From positions 992,001 through 1,056,000 of the forward strand of contig NZ_JAMJWC010000001.1 in NCBI RefSeq assembly GCF_023554555.1: 64,000 nt of DNA, given 5' to 3'. The notes below the pieces were generated by a model. It worked only from the letters and a program-made list of their open reading frames with translations, was not told where the DNA came from and did no database searches. Both the position numbers and the translations under genes were made by a program. This stretch comes from Sphingobacterium sp. lm-10. Lineage in GTDB: Bacteria; Bacteroidota; Bacteroidia; Sphingobacteriales; Sphingobacteriaceae. Shown here piece by piece: positions 1 to 7,731 of the stretch (position 1 is the first letter of the stretch; each line of letters opens with the position of its first letter).

Positions 1-2259
1 GTCCAGCATACGCACATCAGCCGCCAGATTGATCATATTGGAAGTCTCCCAGCGCAGCGAGGGATTATAATAATTATTGACTACGGCCACCGGTCTGCCC
101 GTGTAGTTGGAATTACCGGGCAAATAGCGAATGGTATTGACCGCCACCATCGCAGGATCAATATTACCGCTAAAGCCGTAAGTAGCTCTGAGGTTTAAGT
201 AACTAATTAAATCCGATTGGAAAAAAGATTCCTCGGAAATTTTCCAGGCGCCGCCCACCGACCAAAACGGATTCCACTGGTCGTTCGTGTTTAATCCAAA
301 CAGGTTACTGGCATCCCGGCGCACGCTGCCCGAGAGCGTATACCTGTCGCGGTAGGTGTAGGCTGCATTACCATACTGCGACAAAAAGTGCGTGTGGGTA
401 GCTGATACAAATTGGTTGTTGGGGATAAAGCTACTACCCGAGACAAAACCAGGGTAACTGCGCGTGAAGTCAACCAGTCCGCTGGTCATATCATCCGGGT
501 TATACCCATAAAGGCGATGCTGGTCGGCCTGCCGGACAACCGAGCGCATTTCCAGCCCTACAATTCCGCTGATATGGTGCGCTTCACCAAAACTGCGATC
601 ATAGCCAAGCTGGCCTCGCACATTGTTGCTGCGGAGCATGCCGCTGGATAGATCATGGATGCCTCCCCTGGGTACGGGATAGCTAGCCTGACCCTGATTA
701 TTGATTTGGGTGTAGCGGTTCACAAAGTCGCGCGCCATATAGCTTTGCGGATCTGCGAGCGTACTGCCGCTATCGTACTGCCGCTCGAACTGATAGTTGA
801 CCGAAGCTTTCAGCCCCGGCAGGATATCATAATCAAGTGCCGCGGTAGCTAGGATATTGGACGCGCGGCTAGCACTCGTTTGGTGCTGCCAGTTGGTTAG
901 CGGATAGTAGTTCCAATCTTGCAGCAGCCCCTGCCCGGCCGAATTGATAAAGCTATTGTTCCAGGTGTTAAATACCGGTATTGGCCGACCATATTTGTCT
1001 GCAATTTCCATATAAGGAACAAACACACCGCCGTTCATCGAGATATCATTATAGCCCAGTCTGCCCGAACGGGTGCCCGACTCGGTGTAATAGATGCCGG
1101 TACGTAGCGATAAGGCTTTGATTGGTCTATAGGTATTTTCAAATCGTAGGTTCATCCTTCTATACCCTTCTCCTAAGTTGTCAAAATTACGGTCATAGCC
1201 TGCTGCCGAAGACCAAGACAGTTTTTCAGATCCTCCTTGAAGTCCTAAATAGTACTGCTGGTTTACTCCAGCTCGATACATATGCTGGTTCAGCTGATCG
1301 CGCGCGTCTATGCCGCGCAGCCGCTGTAATTCGGCATCTACCTGCTCCGCGTCCATCGATCCCTCGCGCAGTTTGCTGAGCATATCTACCACCGGAGAGA
1401 GCACCTGTCTCGCTGCCGAAGCGATGCGGCTATTGTAAAACCCCCGATTAAAGAGTTCTACTTCCATATCGATGTAGTCTGCGCTAGACATCTGCCGGAT
1501 GTAACCCAGATCCGGTTTGGAGGTGATGGTCACATGGCTATTAAATTCTATAGAAATAGGTCTATCAAACGATCCCTTTTTTGTGGTGATCACAATAACC
1601 CCATTAGCCGCTCTAGCTCCCCAGATGCTCGAGGCTGCCGCGTCTTTTAATACCGTGATGCTCTCGACAATATTGGGGTTGATGTTTTGGATGTCGCCCT
1701 CATAAGGAAAGTTGTCCACCACAATGAGCGGATCGCGGGGTCCCTGAATGGTGGATAGTCCTCGTACCATCAGTCTTGGCGTAGTCAGGCTGTTATCGGT
1801 CGTAATGCTGCTAGCGATAGCGGGCAACCGGGAGATAATATCCGGACCAACCTGCTGATTAAAGAGATCTTTATCAACCATGGAAAAAGAACCGGTCGCG
1901 CGCTCGCGTGGGAGCTGCTGATAGCCTGTAGAGACGATGGTGACCGAGTCGACCGAACGCAGCTCGGTTTCTAATTGTACCGTTAACGTATCTCTGGCCG
2001 CATCCATAACATCGGTGGTAACAGTTCGGTAGCCTTGATGTTCAATCACAAACCGCCTTTCTCTGGAAGGATGCACTCCCAGTACGAACCGTCCACGAAG
2101 ATCGCTGATAGCAGAGTTATCTAAGCCTAACTGCCGGATTGTGGCTCCACGAATGGGCACGCCATCCTGTTTGGAGACCACCTGACCGCGCAGCTGCTGG
2201 GCACGCGCGGTATGATAAGAAAGAGCCATGGTCAGCGCAAGTAAGTATATTGTTTTCAT
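1..2259 (-). CDS. SusC/RagA-type TonB-linked outer membrane receptor (3' end beyond window)
   Basis: Outer membrane TonB-dependent transporter of the SusC type, which imports glycans or peptides with a SusD lipoprotein lid. The reading frame is open from the ATG at 2259 to the window edge (753 codons), so the C-terminal barrel strands are missing. A signal peptide (about residues 1-20, ending ARAQ) is followed by a carboxypeptidase-regulatory-like domain (about 22-100) and then the plug, with the SusC hallmarks MVRGLSTIQGPRDPLIVVD and SITVLKDAAASSIWGARAAN. No STN domain is present. It starts 21 bases after the TlpA-like gene, so both are probably one operon; a SusD gene is expected just outside the window. 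The substrate cannot be told from the sequence. The family is certain; the exact start is the only plausible ATG before the signal peptide. Confidence 0.93.
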   Translation of the reverse strand, partial: MKTIYLLALTMALSYHTARAQQLRGQVVSKQDGVPIRGATIRQLGLDNSAISDLRGRFVLGVHPSRERRFVIEHQGYRTVTTDVMDAARDTLTVQLETELRSVDSVTIVSTGYQQLPRERATGSFSMVDKDLFNQQVGPDIISRLPAIASSITTDNSLTTPRLMVRGLSTIQGPRDPLIVVDNFPYEGDIQNINPNIVESITVLKDAAASSIWGARAANGVIVITTKKGSFDRPISIEFNSHVTITSKPDLGYIRQMSSADYIDMEVELFNRGFYNSRIASAARQVLSPVVDMLSKLREGSMDAEQVDAELQRLRGIDARDQLNQHMYRAGVNQQYYLGLQGGSEKLSWSSAAGYDRNFDNLGEGYRRMNLRFENTYRPIKALSLRTGIYYTESGTRSGRLGYNDISMNGGVFVPYMEIADKYGRPIPVFNTWNNSFINSAGQGLLQDWNYYPLTNWQHQTSASRASNILATAALDYDILPGLKASVNYQFERQYDSGSTLADPQSYMARDFVNRYTQINNQGQASYPVPRGGIHDLSSGMLRSNNVRGQLGYDRSFGEAHHISGIVGLEMRSVVRQADQHRLYGYNPDDMTSGLVDFTRSYPGFVSGSSFIPNNQFVSATHTHFLSQYGNAAYTYRDRYTLSGSVRRDASNLFGLNTNDQWNPFWSVGGAWKISEESFFQSDLISYLNLRATYGFSGNIDPAMVAVNTIRYLPGNSNYTGRPVAVVNNYYNPSLRWETSNMINLAADVRMLD

Positions 2260-2280
2260 AATATTGATAGGGTAAGCTGC

Positions 2281-2916
2281 TTAAAGGTTTTGTTTGTCAA
2301 TATGGTAATCGATAATGTCTTGCACGAGTCCGCCCCCGCCGGTGAATGCCCGGATAAAGCCGTTTTTAGAAATCCATACGTAGTTGGGTATTAAGCGGTG
2401 GGGAAACTGTGCGATCAACTTTTCATCAAAAATGATGGAGGGCAGACTGGTGCCGCCAATCTTAGGCAGTACATTCTTATAGCACTGATCAATTTTTTCA
2501 AAAGAGTCTTTGTATTGCAAGGGATTCACTAGCACAAAGACCACATCATCAGGGTATTGCTGGGTAAACTTATCCAGTTTGGCAAAGCCTGTTCGGCATG
2601 CACCGCACCAGGTAGCCCAAAAGTCCAGGATCAACAGCTTGCCTTTAAACTGCTCTAATGTGCCTCGAATGGTATCGCCTGCACTGTAAAACAAATGCTC
2701 CTGAGTCCAGAATTCATCCGGCACCTTCTCTCCCATGAAAATGGGACTTACTTCTGTAACCTCAACTCCAGCCGCGCTATCCGAGCGAGACTGGGCAACG
2801 GCACGATGAATAAACAGGTACGCACTGAGCATAAGGAGTATGGAAAGCCTTGCTAAGGCTTTAAAATTGTTTTTTGGTTTAGGCCAAAGCGCGGCTAAGT
2901 CGTATAAAAACGTCAT
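2281..2916 (-). CDS. TlpA-like thioredoxin-fold protein
   Basis: Membrane-anchored or exported thioredoxin-like protein, probably a periplasmic disulfide reductase or redox partner. A hydrophobic stretch at about residues 22-38 (ending RAVAQ) is a signal peptide or anchor. The thioredoxin-fold core has the TlpA/ResA signature LLILDFWATWCGACRTG with redox cysteines at 104 and 107, followed by a cis-Pro-type region (GTSLPSIIF). At 211 residues it is about normal for the family. It is the first gene of the minus-strand pair with SusC, 21 bases apart. TlpA-like genes next to SusC genes are common in Sphingobacteriaceae; the role there is not known. The N-terminus before the hydrophobic stretch is longer than usual, so a later start is possible, though no better Met is visible. 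Confidence 0.88.
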   Translation of the reverse strand: MTFLYDLAALWPKPKNNFKALARLSILLMLSAYLFIHRAVAQSRSDSAAGVEVTEVSPIFMGEKVPDEFWTQEHLFYSAGDTIRGTLEQFKGKLLILDFWATWCGACRTGFAKLDKFTQQYPDDVVFVLVNPLQYKDSFEKIDQCYKNVLPKIGGTSLPSIIFDEKLIAQFPHRLIPNYVWISKNGFIRAFTGGGGLVQDIIDYHIDKQNL

Positions 2917-3400
2917 TTTTTTGGGGGATTAATAGGAATGGATTGGGTTAAACCTAAATTAACTTAGGCTTTTACTAATTATATATTTCGTGTCGTAAAA
3001 AAATGGTTAATGTGGCTTCCTAATCATAGTAAAATAGTTAAAATAAAATCGAACTGAAAAGCACACAATTTAGGCTATTGAAAAACAGCATACCTCCCAA
3101 ACAAACGGATTTTATAGTGTTATCTTGTTGATCTTTCATCGATACTATTCACTGGACATAATAAAATATTCTAACTCTTGTTAATGCTATTAATAAATAC
3201 TATTTTTATTACGGAAGTGAATAAAGCACTATTATAGCCGATTATCGAGCTAAAAATCTTTATTCTATTTCCCATTGCACCACATTATCTACTGTATGAA
3301 AAATGTGATAGATAAAGATGTGAATAGGATACAATTGTAATGCAAGAAGGAAAACCGAACATTAGCCTATATCTACCAAGCATAAGATTAATTCGGGGGG
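2917..3400. other. intergenic, AT-rich, no gene seen
   Basis: No convincing reading frame on either strand. A short inverted repeat (CCTAA at 2953-2957, TTAGG at 2964-2968) lies about 40 bases upstream of the TlpA-like gene and could be an operator for that operon. This stretch marks the left transition from the SusC locus to the defence island. Confidence 0.5.
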
Positions 3401-3802
3401 CATTTCACGTTCTTTAAAAGTGTGTTAGCGGGATACGACGGACACCAATACTTTATTGGTTGTGGTCTGTGGTGAAAAATGGTTTTTGCTCGTGTCATAA
3501 TACATCTGTTTATGGGTAACGATGTAGACTCGAAAAGCAAAGGAAGGTAATCAAATTGGGTGATAACCCAATAGGACGAACTCCAATGCTTTTGGTAGAG
3601 GTACCGTCAAGAACCACTCAGCCCGAAGGTCTGAGTTCCGCAAAAGACTGACATGAAGTTCGCCCTATTGAATAGATATCTCGAAGATAGCAAAATCCAA
3701 TAGAAAGCGAACTCACGATCTACTCATACGGAAAGTTTGACGGTTTTCTACCATGAGTGACATCGTAAAAGAGTAAGAGATACACCTCACTCCTATGTGT
3801 CG
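3401..3802 (+). ncRNA. candidate structured RNA of about 400 nt, family not recognised
   Basis: No open frame, but dense nested complementarity. Hairpins I can pair by eye: TTTCAC 3403-3408 with GTGAAA 3472-3477, enclosing ACGGAC 3438-3443/GTCTGT 3465-3470 and ACCAAT 3444-3449/ATTGGT 3455-3460; TTTGCT 3485-3490/AGCAAA 3536-3541 enclosing TACATC 3501-3506/GATGTA 3521-3526; ATTGGGT 3555-3561/ACCCAAT 3566-3572; AGGACGAACT 3573-3582/AGTTCGCCCT 3657-3666 (one mismatch), enclosing CTTTTG 3589-3594/CAAAAG 3641-3646 and CTCAG 3617-3621/CTGAG 3631-3635; TATTG 3666-3670/CAATA 3698-3702; ACGAT 3715-3719/ATCGT 3762-3766 enclosing ACTCAT 3722-3727/ATGAGT 3753-3758. No match to remembered tmRNA, RNase P, SRP or 6S signatures. 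Strand is assigned from the downstream operon and could be wrong. An orphan IscB-type omega RNA (HEARO) is one untested idea. Confidence 0.55.
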
Positions 3803-3946
3803 CTATAATTAACTAATACAAATATAGTATAATTTTATAAATACTCAATTAATTTAATCTAAAAGAATAAAAAAGTAAGAAATAAAATGATTTAGCAAAG
3901 TAATGACAAATACGGTTACCCGTAAAACTGAACGGGAATAATGGTT

Positions 3947-3954
3947 TATGTTTG
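3947..3954 (+). promoter_or_regulatory. possible Bacteroidota -7 element (TATGTTTG)
   Basis: TATGTTTG fits the Bacteroidota -7 consensus TAnnTTTG and lies about 90 bases before the first sure gene of the plus-strand defence operon (4047). No clear TTTG -33 box is seen at the expected distance, so this is tentative. If it is real, transcription starts near 3961 and the 31-residue reading frame at 3948 is not translated in full. Confidence 0.35.
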
Positions 3955-4043
3955 GTGGAGGTAGTGTAAGAGTAGAGTTAATAGAGAGAAAAAACATATA
4001 TGAATCTCATATCAAGTCTCTTATTGAGAATATAGGTTTTTAA
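3948..4043 (+). CDS. possible 31-residue small protein or leader peptide
   Basis: ATG at 3948 opens a 31-codon frame that begins MFGGGSVRVELIERKN and stops at 4041-4043, three bases before the ATG of the next gene (4047). The spacing would allow translational coupling, and the composition looks coding rather than random. It could equally be the tail of a lost gene. The overlapping TATGTTTG element argues against full-length translation. No family recognised. Confidence 0.25.
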   Translation: MFGGGSVRVELIERKNIYESHIKSLIENIGF

Positions 4044-4046
4044 ACA

Positions 4047-4328
4047 ATGGAATGGATAAAAATTAAAGACACAATCGTGAAATATCTCACTAATAATCCT
4101 GAGGGGGAGCTTAAAAAACCTAACATCAGGTTACGGGAATTGCAAAAGATTGAATCAAAGCTCCCGAGGGAGTATATCAGTGATCCTAAGAGACTATTAG
4201 ATGTTAATAAACAAAAAGTTATACTGTTGCTTGGTATTAAAAACAGTGCGGCAAAGTCTATTGTCAATAATATCTATGACATTTTGAATGGTATAACTCT
4301 GAAAGCTAGGAAACGAAATAATGACTAA
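4047..4328 (+). CDS. small hypothetical protein at head of defence operon
   Basis: 93 residues, basic (many Lys), predicted to be mostly helical, without signal peptide or membrane segment. No family recognised. It contains a Leu/Arg/Glu-rich helix (IRLRELQKIESKLP) that could mediate protein contacts. Its end overlaps the next gene by 8 bases (4321-4328), which ties it to the operon with the DUF6530-like, ATPase and HNH genes. A frame on the opposite strand covers almost the same interval, but the plus frame is preferred for its overlap with the downstream gene and its strand. Confidence 0.7.
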   Translation: MEWIKIKDTIVKYLTNNPEGELKKPNIRLRELQKIESKLPREYISDPKRLLDVNKQKVILLLGIKNSAAKSIVNNIYDILNGITLKARKRNND

Positions 4329-4731
4329 AATTCCAACTCACCTTAAACATAAACCTATTATTGCTGTTGATAATTATGATAAAATCGACAGTAAATATGC
4401 TGGCCAAACTGATGCCAAATATTTGTCAATTGGAGAAGCACAGTACAATGTTAAAGAAATTTCATTAAAAGTATTTCGAAACGTCAACAATAAATGGAGT
4501 AGACAAAGCGAAGAACTCCCAATTCATCGTAACATTGATTTGAACATACTTTTCTTGGCTTCACTATTAACCGACATCAATGCAAATTACTCACAAAGTA
4601 GCCTTAGAGAAGAAATTATTGAATCAAGCAAAATACATTTAATAAAAAATTATTATGACAACCATAAGGAAAAATTATATCCAAGATTGGAAGAGTTGAA
4701 ATCTTTGCTAGATAAATTTCTGGCAAAATAG
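4321..4731 (+). CDS. DUF6530-like protein
   Basis: 136 residues. The N-terminal part (IPTHLKHKPIIAVDNYDKID, then YAGQTDAKYLSIGEAQYN and WSRQSEELPIHRNIDLNILF) matches my memory of the DUF6530 family, a soluble protein of unknown function often found in accessory regions. The C-terminal third is a charged helical stretch (YDNHKEKLYPRLEELKSLLDKFL). It overlaps the preceding gene by 8 bases and ends one base before the ATPase gene, so it is cotranscribed with the Septu-like pair. Its role may be regulatory or accessory to defence; that is inference from position only. Confidence 0.65.
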   Translation: MTKIPTHLKHKPIIAVDNYDKIDSKYAGQTDAKYLSIGEAQYNVKEISLKVFRNVNNKWSRQSEELPIHRNIDLNILFLASLLTDINANYSQSSLREEIIESSKIHLIKNYYDNHKEKLYPRLEELKSLLDKFLAK

Positions 4732-4732
4732 T

Positions 4733-6484
4733 ATGTTACCTTCTAAAAATTGTGTCAAAATGGAATTAATTTATTTATGGATAGATGATTTTAGAAATAT
4801 AAAGCAACAAGAATTTAACTTCTCAAATCAGTATTCTTTAACCTACGACCAAATCTCAAATGAAATATCAGCGACCTCTATAGGCGGTGGACTTGCACTC
4901 AAAGAAAAAAATGGAACACTTGAATTTGAGGAGGATTATGAGCATTATTTAAATGATTTTTTTCATCCTAAAATTTCAAACATCACCGCGATTATCGGCA
5001 AGAATTCGTCTGGAAAAAGCAATGTGATTGATTTTATCCTCACCGCAATTAGTAGTGGTAGCAGAGGTAAATTGAAAAATAACTATATATTATTATTCAA
5101 AAAAAACAGTCAACCCTTTTTCTTTGGCAGGACAGAAAAGAGAGGTACGGAAACTTCTATGCTTAGCTGCCAAGGGATTAAATTAAGTAAAATAAATCCT
5201 AGTGATGAATGGGAGTCTATGTTCTATTCAAATGTTGCGGATAATAAAAATTATATATTTGAAGATAGCACCGTCCACAACTTTTCGTTCAAGAATTTAA
5301 GTAAACTTCAATCAAATAAAATTAAATTCGTTACATCTCCATCTTTTGACAAAACACTGCGAAGGTTAAGTTCAATAAAGCAGGACACCAAAAATCTACG
5401 ATTTGTATTTTACCCTACAGCTTACACGGAGTTAAGTAATTCAGACCCTGAAGACCAAAAGATTAAGGGAGTAATTCTTAGATATAGGAGAGCGCTCAAA
5501 TACGGATCGAATTATAATAAATTTAAATATGGAATAACTATCAACCTACTTTGTTTTTTATACCATAACGGTATTAATATATCTCCTTTGCTAGAGAAAG
5601 TTGAAATAGATGGTAAAACCGGCTTTGCAGAAAAAATTGCCTCATTAGACCCAAAGGTGTCAAAATTTCTAACACAATTTGTGGGATATACGGAGTTAGG
5701 ATCATTATCTAGTAATGATTTCGAACTTTACCAACAACTTCTAAAAGAATTAGTAAATACTCAATATGATTTTGGAGTGGTTGAGAACAATACAGATTCG
5801 ATAATAGTTGACTTCAGTGAAGATTTCAAATCTATTATTTATAAAAAAGCTGAAATTTTCAATACTCAAACGTTGATATCTCATGATTGGTCTCAATTAA
5901 GTTCAGGTATGCGAGCATATCTAAACTTATTCTCTCAATTGTATTATTTAGCTATTCAAATAACTGGTAGCTCTAAAAATTTGCTAATTTGTATAGATGA
6001 GGGTGATCTTTACCTTCATCCTGAATGGCAGAAAAACTTCCTTAACGACTTAATAGAATTTGTTACAAGTATTTTTGACACTGGTAAAATTCAAATTATT
6101 CTAACCTCTCACTCTCCATTCCTAATATCAGACTTACCAAAAGAAAACATATTACTACTGAATGAATCTGGAGAACCTACGAAGCATCTATTCGCTGATT
6201 CTTCATTTGGCGGAAATATTCATCAACTTTTTACAAACCAATTTTTCTTAAGCACTGGGTCTATTGGTGAGTTTGCAAAAATTAAAATTCAAACATTATT
6301 AAAAGACATACCTAATATGATAGATGATAATGTCAATAATTATAAAAAGAGAATTGAAATGATTGGCGAACCAATATTACGTTACCGGTTACTAGAAGTT
6401 TTCGAGACAAGAATTAAACAGCTTTCTAATGAAAAAAAAATTGACTGGCATATGCAACAAATTGAAAAACTTCGACAAAAATGA
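4733..6484 (+). CDS. Septu-like (PtuA-type) AAA/ABC-class ATPase
   Basis: 583 residues. An ATPase of the RecF/OLD/SMC-like class used in defence. Walker A is GKNSSGKS (about residues 89-96), preceded by the N-terminal strand pattern MELIYLWIDDFRNIKQQEF. An ABC-type signature (LSSGMRAYLNLF), Walker B (LLICIDEGDLYLHPEWQ, about 417-433) and the H-loop (ILTSHSPFLISD, about 455-466) follow. No Toprim nuclease domain is seen after the ATPase, unlike OLD proteins, which fits a PtuA that relies on a separate nuclease. The gene overlaps the HNH gene by four bases (ATGA), the usual layout for ptuA-ptuB pairs. ATG 4760 (MELIYLW) is an alternative start and fits the family's N-terminus better. No reverse transcriptase is nearby, so this is not a retron-Septu. 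Confidence 0.85.
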   Translation: MLPSKNCVKMELIYLWIDDFRNIKQQEFNFSNQYSLTYDQISNEISATSIGGGLALKEKNGTLEFEEDYEHYLNDFFHPKISNITAIIGKNSSGKSNVIDFILTAISSGSRGKLKNNYILLFKKNSQPFFFGRTEKRGTETSMLSCQGIKLSKINPSDEWESMFYSNVADNKNYIFEDSTVHNFSFKNLSKLQSNKIKFVTSPSFDKTLRRLSSIKQDTKNLRFVFYPTAYTELSNSDPEDQKIKGVILRYRRALKYGSNYNKFKYGITINLLCFLYHNGINISPLLEKVEIDGKTGFAEKIASLDPKVSKFLTQFVGYTELGSLSSNDFELYQQLLKELVNTQYDFGVVENNTDSIIVDFSEDFKSIIYKKAEIFNTQTLISHDWSQLSSGMRAYLNLFSQLYYLAIQITGSSKNLLICIDEGDLYLHPEWQKNFLNDLIEFVTSIFDTGKIQIILTSHSPFLISDLPKENILLLNESGEPTKHLFADSSFGGNIHQLFTNQFFLSTGSIGEFAKIKIQTLLKDIPNMIDDNVNNYKKRIEMIGEPILRYRLLEVFETRIKQLSNEKKIDWHMQQIEKLRQK

Positions 6485-7707
6485 TTTTTTTAAGTACCAT
6501 AACGGATTCCATTATGCAATCCCATTTGAAGTACTTTAAGACTTCTACAGGATATTCTAATCTAATTGCTCTTTCTAACGATAATTCCATCCCACCCGAA
6601 GAAAGACAATATTTTTTAAGACTTACAGATGATTCAATATTACAATCAATAATCTTAGGCACACCGGATCAACTAAGAAAAGAAATTGAACATTACCAGA
6701 CGTATTTTGCTAAAAAATATCCCCTGCTCATTCATCATCAGGCCTTTTTAAACTATTTAGATTGGGACGATGTGTATGTACAAATAAATAGGCTAGCAGA
6801 AGTTGCAATTGGTAAAACGATAGTAATAAAAACACGAAAACAACTATATAAAAATTTTACAGATTTAATTGAAAAATTAAATACCCCTGAATTAGAGTCG
6901 AGGTATGAGATAGATATCTTTTCTATTAAGAATATCAAGAAGATATTCGATACCCTAAAAAACTATTTTAGCTCAGAACTTGGACAATTTTATTCGCGAA
7001 TCCAATCTGTTTTCGACTATGACGATTTTATTCGAGAAAAGGAGGAGTGGTATGCTTATAAGTTAACGGAACAGTTAGGAGTTAATGTATGCCCATATTG
7101 TAATAGAAATTACATTCATACCTCCATCGGTAAATTTGGAAGAACTAGGGCAGAAATAGACCACTTTTATCCAAAATCCAAATATCCATTCTTAGCAATA
7201 TCTCTTTACAATTTGATTCCCAGTTGCCATGTTTGCAATTCGAATCTTAAAAGATCAAAAGATTTTTATACGGATAAGCATATACATCCTTATGAGCACA
7301 ATTATACGGATGACTTTCGTTTCGAAATAAGCTACAAACCCGATCCCTTTGTCAGTATCATACCTGAAATAGAAGATTTTACCATTGTACTCACGCCCTT
7401 AACTGATGATGATGACAAAAAAGAAGCAATCATGAACTCAGACCAAACGTTTCAAATTGCCCAACTACACGGTTATCACAGAGACATTGCTCAAGAATTA
7501 TTACTTAGGTCTGTACTTTATAATAAAACTAGAATAACAGAATTAGAAGCCTTTTTAGGAAAAAAGGCTGGAATCAATAATGAGTTTTTGAAGCGGGTGA
7601 TAATTGGTAATTACGGAGATATGGGTAGCTTCGGAAAGCGACCTTTAGCGAAGTATTCTTATGACATATTGTCCAAAACTGATCTAAAAAAGAATCTTGA
7701 CCTATAA
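6481..7707 (+). CDS. HNH endonuclease, PtuB-like partner of the ATPase
   Basis: 408 residues. The centre holds a zinc-finger HNH nuclease: CPYCNRNY (Cys 204 and 207), AEIDHFYPKSKYP (catalytic-type Asp-His at about 227-228), then NLIPSCHVCN (Cys 249 and 252) with the typical trailing Asn/Lys. This arrangement is that of the TIGR02646-like HNH proteins found with AAA ATPases in Septu and retron systems. The N-terminal 190 residues are helical and unassigned. It shares an ATGA overlap with the ATPase and is followed 24 bases later by the GHKL ATPase gene. Predicted activity is metal-dependent DNA cleavage licensed by the ATPase; target unknown. Confidence 0.87.
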   Translation: MIFLSTITDSIMQSHLKYFKTSTGYSNLIALSNDNSIPPEERQYFLRLTDDSILQSIILGTPDQLRKEIEHYQTYFAKKYPLLIHHQAFLNYLDWDDVYVQINRLAEVAIGKTIVIKTRKQLYKNFTDLIEKLNTPELESRYEIDIFSIKNIKKIFDTLKNYFSSELGQFYSRIQSVFDYDDFIREKEEWYAYKLTEQLGVNVCPYCNRNYIHTSIGKFGRTRAEIDHFYPKSKYPFLAISLYNLIPSCHVCNSNLKRSKDFYTDKHIHPYEHNYTDDFRFEISYKPDPFVSIIPEIEDFTIVLTPLTDDDDKKEAIMNSDQTFQIAQLHGYHRDIAQELLLRSVLYNKTRITELEAFLGKKAGINNEFLKRVIIGNYGDMGSFGKRPLAKYSYDILSKTDLKKNLDL

Positions 7708-7731
7708 CTATATCTACGGAAATATTGTATT

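Noticed and set aside
3401-3802. Retron ncRNA for a retron-Septu system
   Set aside because: No reverse transcriptase anywhere in the island, and the region is longer than msr-msd RNAs. Kept only as a structured RNA of unknown kind.
3401-3802. tmRNA, RNase P or group I/II intron
   Set aside because: No tRNA-like ends or tag frame, no conserved RNase P core, no domain V hairpin and no intron protein.
4040-4267. Minus-strand frame opposite the 93-residue gene
   Set aside because: Shadow of the plus-strand gene, which overlaps and matches the strand of the downstream operon.
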